64,000 bases of DNA from Arthrobotrys musiformis (taxonomy: Eukaryota; Ascomycota; Orbiliomycetes; Orbiliales; Orbiliaceae). Both the position numbers and the translations under genes were made by a program. Positions 59,901 through 64,000 of this stretch are shown in pieces. Numbering within the stretch: position 1 is the first letter of the stretch; every line of letters starts with the position of its first letter. The stretch is from positions 1,612,001-1,676,000 of the forward strand of contig JAVHJL010000004.1 of the NCBI GenBank assembly GCA_036971715.1, in the 5' to 3' direction. Under the pieces are notes generated by a model that saw only the letters and a list, made by a program, of their open reading frames with translations, was not told the DNA's origin and made no database searches.

Positions 59901-60471
59901 AAGGAAGTATGTATCCAGGACCAAGTGCGTATCAATCATGAACCAAGCACCTCAGTACCGCAGTGTGTATCAAGGCACGGCTACCAAAAATAATACCGCA
60001 TACGCAACGCAATGCAATTACGAATTCCAACAACAGCACCGCCAAAGCCCGCCAACTTCAACCTCAAAGATCTCAAGAACGGTGCTTCCAAAAATTGCAA
60101 AAAAGTATTCAAAAGAATCAAAAAAGAAAGGACCTACGTTAGACGCGATTCGCATATGGTCACCCACTATACTACTGAGCGCCCGCTTGGAGGCTTGAGT
60201 AAGGCAGAGCGGACGGGATACCCTATTTGCCGCCAGCTATGAACGTAGATATCAGAAGCCGTAAACACAAACATAATCAACACAACCGAAAAACATACTA
60301 GGAGCTAGTTAACCAAACTATGGCCCAGCTGCAGAACTCAAGACTAGTGCTATATACTTCATATACCATGTGGATTGAAGTTATGGTTTAGAGTGTTTAT
60401 TTACCTCATTATATACGTATTTAAAGAATAAACTAGTATTATAACTCCCATCTGATTAGAGCGTATGTATT
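56917..60471. other. 3.6-kb AT-rich intergenic region
   Basis: The first 700 bp or so are strongly T/C rich on the plus strand and probably hold the WEE1 3' untranslated region. Beyond about 57800 no gene is supported; the DNA is AT rich with TA runs (for example near 59060). Two adjacent small hairpins at 58891-58950 share a CTTCAC arm. Short open frames (59938-60198 and others) lack recognisable domains. Confidence 0.5.
58891..58950. repeat. Two adjacent hairpins with shared CTTCAC arms
   Basis: The first pairs CTTCACA with TGTGTGAAG around a short AT loop (58891-58911). The second pairs CGTGAAG (58924-58930) with CTTCACG (58944-58950). A further GCTTCATGAGC palindrome lies immediately upstream. 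Confidence 0.7.
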
Positions 60472-60978
60472 CTATTTATCGAAAAAATCTGAAGGAATCC
60501 CAAGGTGCTCTGCAATAGCTCCTCTTTTCTCCTCCAGAGTGTCTCCTGCTCTCACAGGTAGCCCAAGAACCGCAGACGCAGCATCACACTCTTTCACTGC
60601 AAGGATAGATATTAGAACTAATATGAACCCCTCGGCGGAAAGGAAAACAAAAGGCTTACCATCGAATCTCTTCAATTTTTTCGACGTCTTTGGTAAATGT
60701 AGACGTTGGGCTGGGGACATTGGAATTGGCGGATAGTGAAGCTGTTGTGTTGCCAGTTCCAAGCGGCAGTTGTTTAATTTGGTCGGGAGGAGCATATTGC
60801 TATAAACCCGTCAAAGGGGGTTAGTACTCTTAAGATCGATTGTTTCGTTCGTGGGAAATGTATATTAGAACAGGGAAAGAATTATATCTTACAATTCTTG
60901 GAGTTCTCTGATTTGGGCCTGCAAGCTCTCGATCAAATTAAATATTGAAGCATGTTCGATTTCGAAAACGGTCTGCAT
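60472..60978 (-). CDS. Small unrecognised three-exon protein, 116 aa
   Basis: I do not recognise this protein. Three exons, 60978-60893, 60799-60660 and 60596-60472, join in phase with introns of 93 and 63 bp that have good donors (GTAAGA, GTAAGC) and acceptors (TTATAG, TTGCAG). The N terminus MQTVFEIEHASIFNLIESLQ continues into a Gln/Leu/Glu helix likely to form a coiled coil. The middle is basic with PPIPMSPAQRLHLPKTSKKL. The last exon is an amphipathic segment ending in EHLGIPSDFFDK. The splice-site quality supports a real gene despite its size. No signal peptide or membrane segment is seen. An upstream extension of the first exon cannot be excluded. Confidence 0.5.
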
Positions 60979-61966
60979 GTTGTGGTCTCTTTGGGTATAT
61001 CAAAGGTCCCTCGTCGCTGATATATAGGGTGAATATATTTTTATAATTTTTATTATTAATATTTATTATCTGCTCGGAAATCTATTAGACGTCGTATTAT
61101 TCTCCGGGGAACGTCGTCACGGTAGGATTCGTTTATGGTTCTCAACCTCATGTAGTTTTGGAAGAAGGGAGCTTGGTTTATATAGATTTATAAAAATACT
61201 TAGGTACCTATCTACGTGCACGCGAGCTTGTCGTTCACCAGGTAATCACTATATTAAATTTACCTGTATGTGCGAGTTCCGTGCACGTGGTATCTTGATA
61301 AATCTAATGGGGCTAAATATTAATAGAGTTACCGCCTCATACTAGGCATTGAAGGTGATATTCAAAAATAGTTTAGGTGGATGCCTACGCAAAAGACGTC
61401 GACAGACAGTATCCCTTCTGCCTAAGTACTTTATAGCCGGTGCGATCGTATGGCGAGTGGGGTGCTATAACAAATTCGGCTTAAATACTACATACCTCGT
61501 ATTGGCGTACGCAAAGGACGGCAAATCGGTACCAATACAGTAAATCAAGCTATCATCTCCAACTGGCATGACAGAATGACGCCTGCATCCTTTGTATTCT
61601 TATAGTGGAGTTGCGGATACTCGTCTAATCCTTAGTTTTGGCTCAGGGACAGGGTCCATTGCAACGCTCAACACAGCCCCAGGGTTTTTATATGATCCTC
61701 GTGCCCTGAAACGAGGTTTTGATACGTCGGCGCCAGAGGCAGGGATTTCGACCTCGGTGTCCACATAGCTTTTAGAGTATAACTTTAGAACTAGAAAATG
61801 CGTTTAAACGTTTTGATCGAAGTGTATTTATTTGGTCCAAAAACAACCCGCTACACCCACAATAAAAGAAGGCTTTCAAAATCCATCAAGGCAAGAACGA
61901 ATGCGATAAAGAGCTAACATAAGCCCGATAATGTGGTCACGACAGGATCGTCGACAACCCTGTAGT
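60979..61966. other. About 1-kb AT-rich intergenic region
   Basis: This lies between the start of the small orphan gene and the 3' end of AIP1. The left part is AT rich (for example near 61030-61080) and must contain the orphan's promoter. A 64-codon plus-strand frame at 61349-61543 has no recognised feature. Confidence 0.5.
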
Positions 61967-64000
61967 TTATGGGGTAACAACGGCCCAAAGCTTCACACAG
62001 CCATCAGCTCCAACACTTACAACTCTAGAGTCGTCTATCCATTCTACCCCATTGCAGCCTTCCTTGTGCGCGCCTAGAGCCTGAGTATTTCTCGAGTAGT
62101 TCTGGGCGCTATAGACGATAATATTTGTATCCAAACTTCCGCTAACAATGTGTGTTCCCGCCTTATTCCATGCAATAGACTTAACTCGACCATTGTGGAA
62201 GGTCCATTGGTCGGACTCGACATTGCCAGTACTGGCGTCAAAGAGGATAATTTTACCAGAGCTGTCACCAACTGCTAGCAGTGCAGAATTGGGTGCGAAT
62301 GCTAGTGCGGAGATGGAAGACCTGCTGTATTTTAGGATGGAAGAAGGCGATGCTGGAATGCTCTCGTTGGACTGGGAGAGTTGATAGACATATACGTTGT
62401 TGTTATCGGCACCAATAGCGAGAAGATTGGTGGAAGACGAGTATGAGATACTGGTAGGTGTGTAGTCCTTGATGGGTGTAGATGTGGCCTTCTTCCCATC
62501 CTTATAGGCGGCAACCTCGGCGAGAGTCACAACGAAAGCAACGGATTTATCAGCTGCATATGCAATCCCGCGGGGTTGGCCATCTGTGCCAATGATCGAA
62601 CCACTAGTGGGTTGTTAATAGAATGCACGGTCAATATTATGGGATTGGGCCTTACGTGAAGTCTTTGACACCAGTGTCGATAGTACGAAGGGTATCGTCC
62701 ATGCCAATTGAATAAATTCTACCCTCAGAGGCGGCGAAGTTGATCACTTGGTTGGTGTGGGTCTGGCTCTCAGGGACCTCTGCTGTGCCAGACTCAAGAT
62801 CCCAGAAGCAAACTCTTCCCTCGTAGCTCCCGGTCCAGATCGTCTTGCCATTCGGCTCGACACCGAGACTGGTAATATTCTTCTGATGACCGGCCACAAC
62901 CTTTACTTGTTTGTCTGTCCTCTCGTCGAGGTAGTTAAGGTTGCCACTATTTGAGATAGAAATGAGGATGCCATCGGATCTTTTTGGCCACACAACTCCC
63001 GTTTGTTGGTCAAGTACGGATCCGGTATCTCCGAATGACCATGATTTTAGAACCTTTTGTGCTTCTAGGTCCCAGATCTTGACAGTTCGGTCCGCACTTG
63101 CAGTTACAAATCGTTTGGCATCAGCATTCCAGGAAACCCCGAATATACTGCCGGTATGTCCCTTTTCCGAGTCTTTGATTTCGGACACTGGATCGCCAGT
63201 CTTTCCGTCCCAAAGGAAAATCTTCCTGTCCGAGCCAACACTGACAAGATGGGTTCCATCAGGTGAGAACGAGAGCCCTTGAACAAAGTTGGTGTGTTGT
63301 GCTCGGTGGGCAGTGTTGAACTTGAACGGAGGACCGTGGTAGAAGACTATGCTGTTATCATCGCCGCCAGTTGCAGCTCTGTATGGCCGAGTGGGCTTGA
63401 TGGCGACGGTGTTAACGATATTGGAATGGCCCGAGATTTCACCAATCGAGTTTCCTGTGCTGTTTCATATGATCAATGGCTATGTTTTTCGATGTTTACG
63501 GGAAAGGAAACATACTCCCATGTCATGCAATGTCCGTATCTCTCTCTTCCTTCTCCAACCGCAATAATGCGCTTGGACTCGCTATCCCACGCGATATCAT
63601 TGATTCGTCCGCTGATAACGGGGAATTCGCCCTTCGTGATCAACTCTTCACCAACGCAATCCCATACTCGCACCATACCAGACGCATCACCAGAAGCGAC
63701 ATAGTATCCCGACGGTGCAAATCTGGCAACCGTGGCATTGGCGGTATGGCCTGTGTACTGGATCGAATCGGACGGTGTGTCTATATCGCGTAGGAAAATA
63801 GATTTATTGGACTGTTACACAACAACCTGGCTTAGCTTGGACATGTGGCACCAGGGGAAAGTTGCATTTCAAGCATTGAGCAAAATAAGAGCTTCATACG
63901 GCGTATGCGATTTTTGTTCCCGTTGGGTTGGAGCTCAAGTGAGTTGGCTGACCCCGGGCGGTAGTGGGGTTTGAAGCCCATATGGATTCTATTTGTATGA
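61967..64000 (-). CDS. AIP1: AIP1, actin-interacting protein 1 (WD40), partial at right edge
   Basis: Aip1 works with cofilin to disassemble and cap actin filaments in the cytosolic actin patches. Exons visible: 64000-63900 (5' part missing), 63811-63516, 63459-62656 and 62603-61967; introns are 88, 56 and 52 bp. About 612 residues are present, close to full length, since the family is about 600-620 aa. The first visible residues (IQIESIWASNPTTARGQPTH) are the family N terminus, so only the initiator and one or two codons lie outside the window. The protein is a double beta-propeller with many WD40 repeats: GHTANATVARFAPSGYYVAS, RAQHTNFVQGLSFSPDGTHL, GHTGSIFGVSWNADAKRFVT, AGHQKNITSLGVEPNGKTIW and, near the end, CNGVEWIDDSRVVSVGADGC. 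The C-terminal KLWAVVTP is followed by the stop at 61967-61969. Confidence 0.95.

Overview
The window is nuclear DNA of a filamentous ascomycete (Pezizomycotina). The genes carry short spliceosomal introns of about 52-165 bp with GTRNGY donors, CTAAC-like branch points and YAG acceptors. The predicted proteins belong to fungal families: Vac7, the FLC/TRP-like family, Egh16-like secreted proteins, Mpe1 and a fungal GT31 glycosyltransferase. Gene density is low, about 15 genes in 64 kb, and several gene-free stretches run 2.5-5 kb with poly-A, poly-T, CT and AT tracts. I suspect an orbiliomycete or related early-branching Pezizomycotina, but only as a weak guess. No prokaryotic, organellar, CRISPR or intact transposon signal was found.

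Layout. 855-2144 (-) is the 18S rRNA dimethyltransferase DIM1. It is divergent from 2621-5603 (+), the U4/U6.U5 snRNP splicing factor PRP6. 6480-8303 (-) is a type II membrane GT31-like glycosyltransferase. After about 2.9 kb without genes comes dCMP deaminase DCD1 (11231-12664, -), which shares a 321-bp promoter region with IMP3 (12986-13660, +). IMP3 converges on an ADP-ribosylglycohydrolase-family protein (13931-15446, -). A 3.6-kb regulatory or leader region precedes an FLC/TRP-like multi-pass membrane protein (19022-21442, +).

23383-24719 (-) is an Egh16/MAS/GAS-like secreted protein (DUF3129). Its acidic C-terminal tail contains three near-identical kexin-type repeats and is the most accessory-looking gene here. 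27334-28228 (-) is an unrecognised basic protein. 30061-32686 (-) is the polyadenylation factor MPE1 with a long Met/Asn/Gln-rich tail. 35262-36279 (-) is an unrecognised charged protein. 40577-43236 (-) is VAC7. 48182-49442 (-) is a protoglobin-domain protein. 53972-56916 (+) is the WEE1 kinase. 60472-60978 (-) is a small orphan gene. 61967 to the right edge (-) is actin-interacting protein AIP1, whose start lies outside the window.

Most genes are housekeeping: rRNA processing (DIM1, IMP3), pre-mRNA splicing and 3'-end formation (PRP6, MPE1), dNTP supply (DCD1), cell cycle (WEE1), the vacuole PI(3,5)P2 pathway (VAC7) and actin dynamics (AIP1). They do not form a pathway cluster. I found no clear new multi-gene system. 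The best leads are the kexin-repeat tail on the Egh16-like protein, a possible alternative mitochondrial-type N terminus on DIM1, the low-complexity MPE1 tail, a block of nested inverted repeats around 28.4-28.9 kb, and a 6 x 14-bp perfect tandem array at 26.1 kb. Exon boundaries were read by eye. Most were checked by reading-frame sums, but a few may be off by a base.
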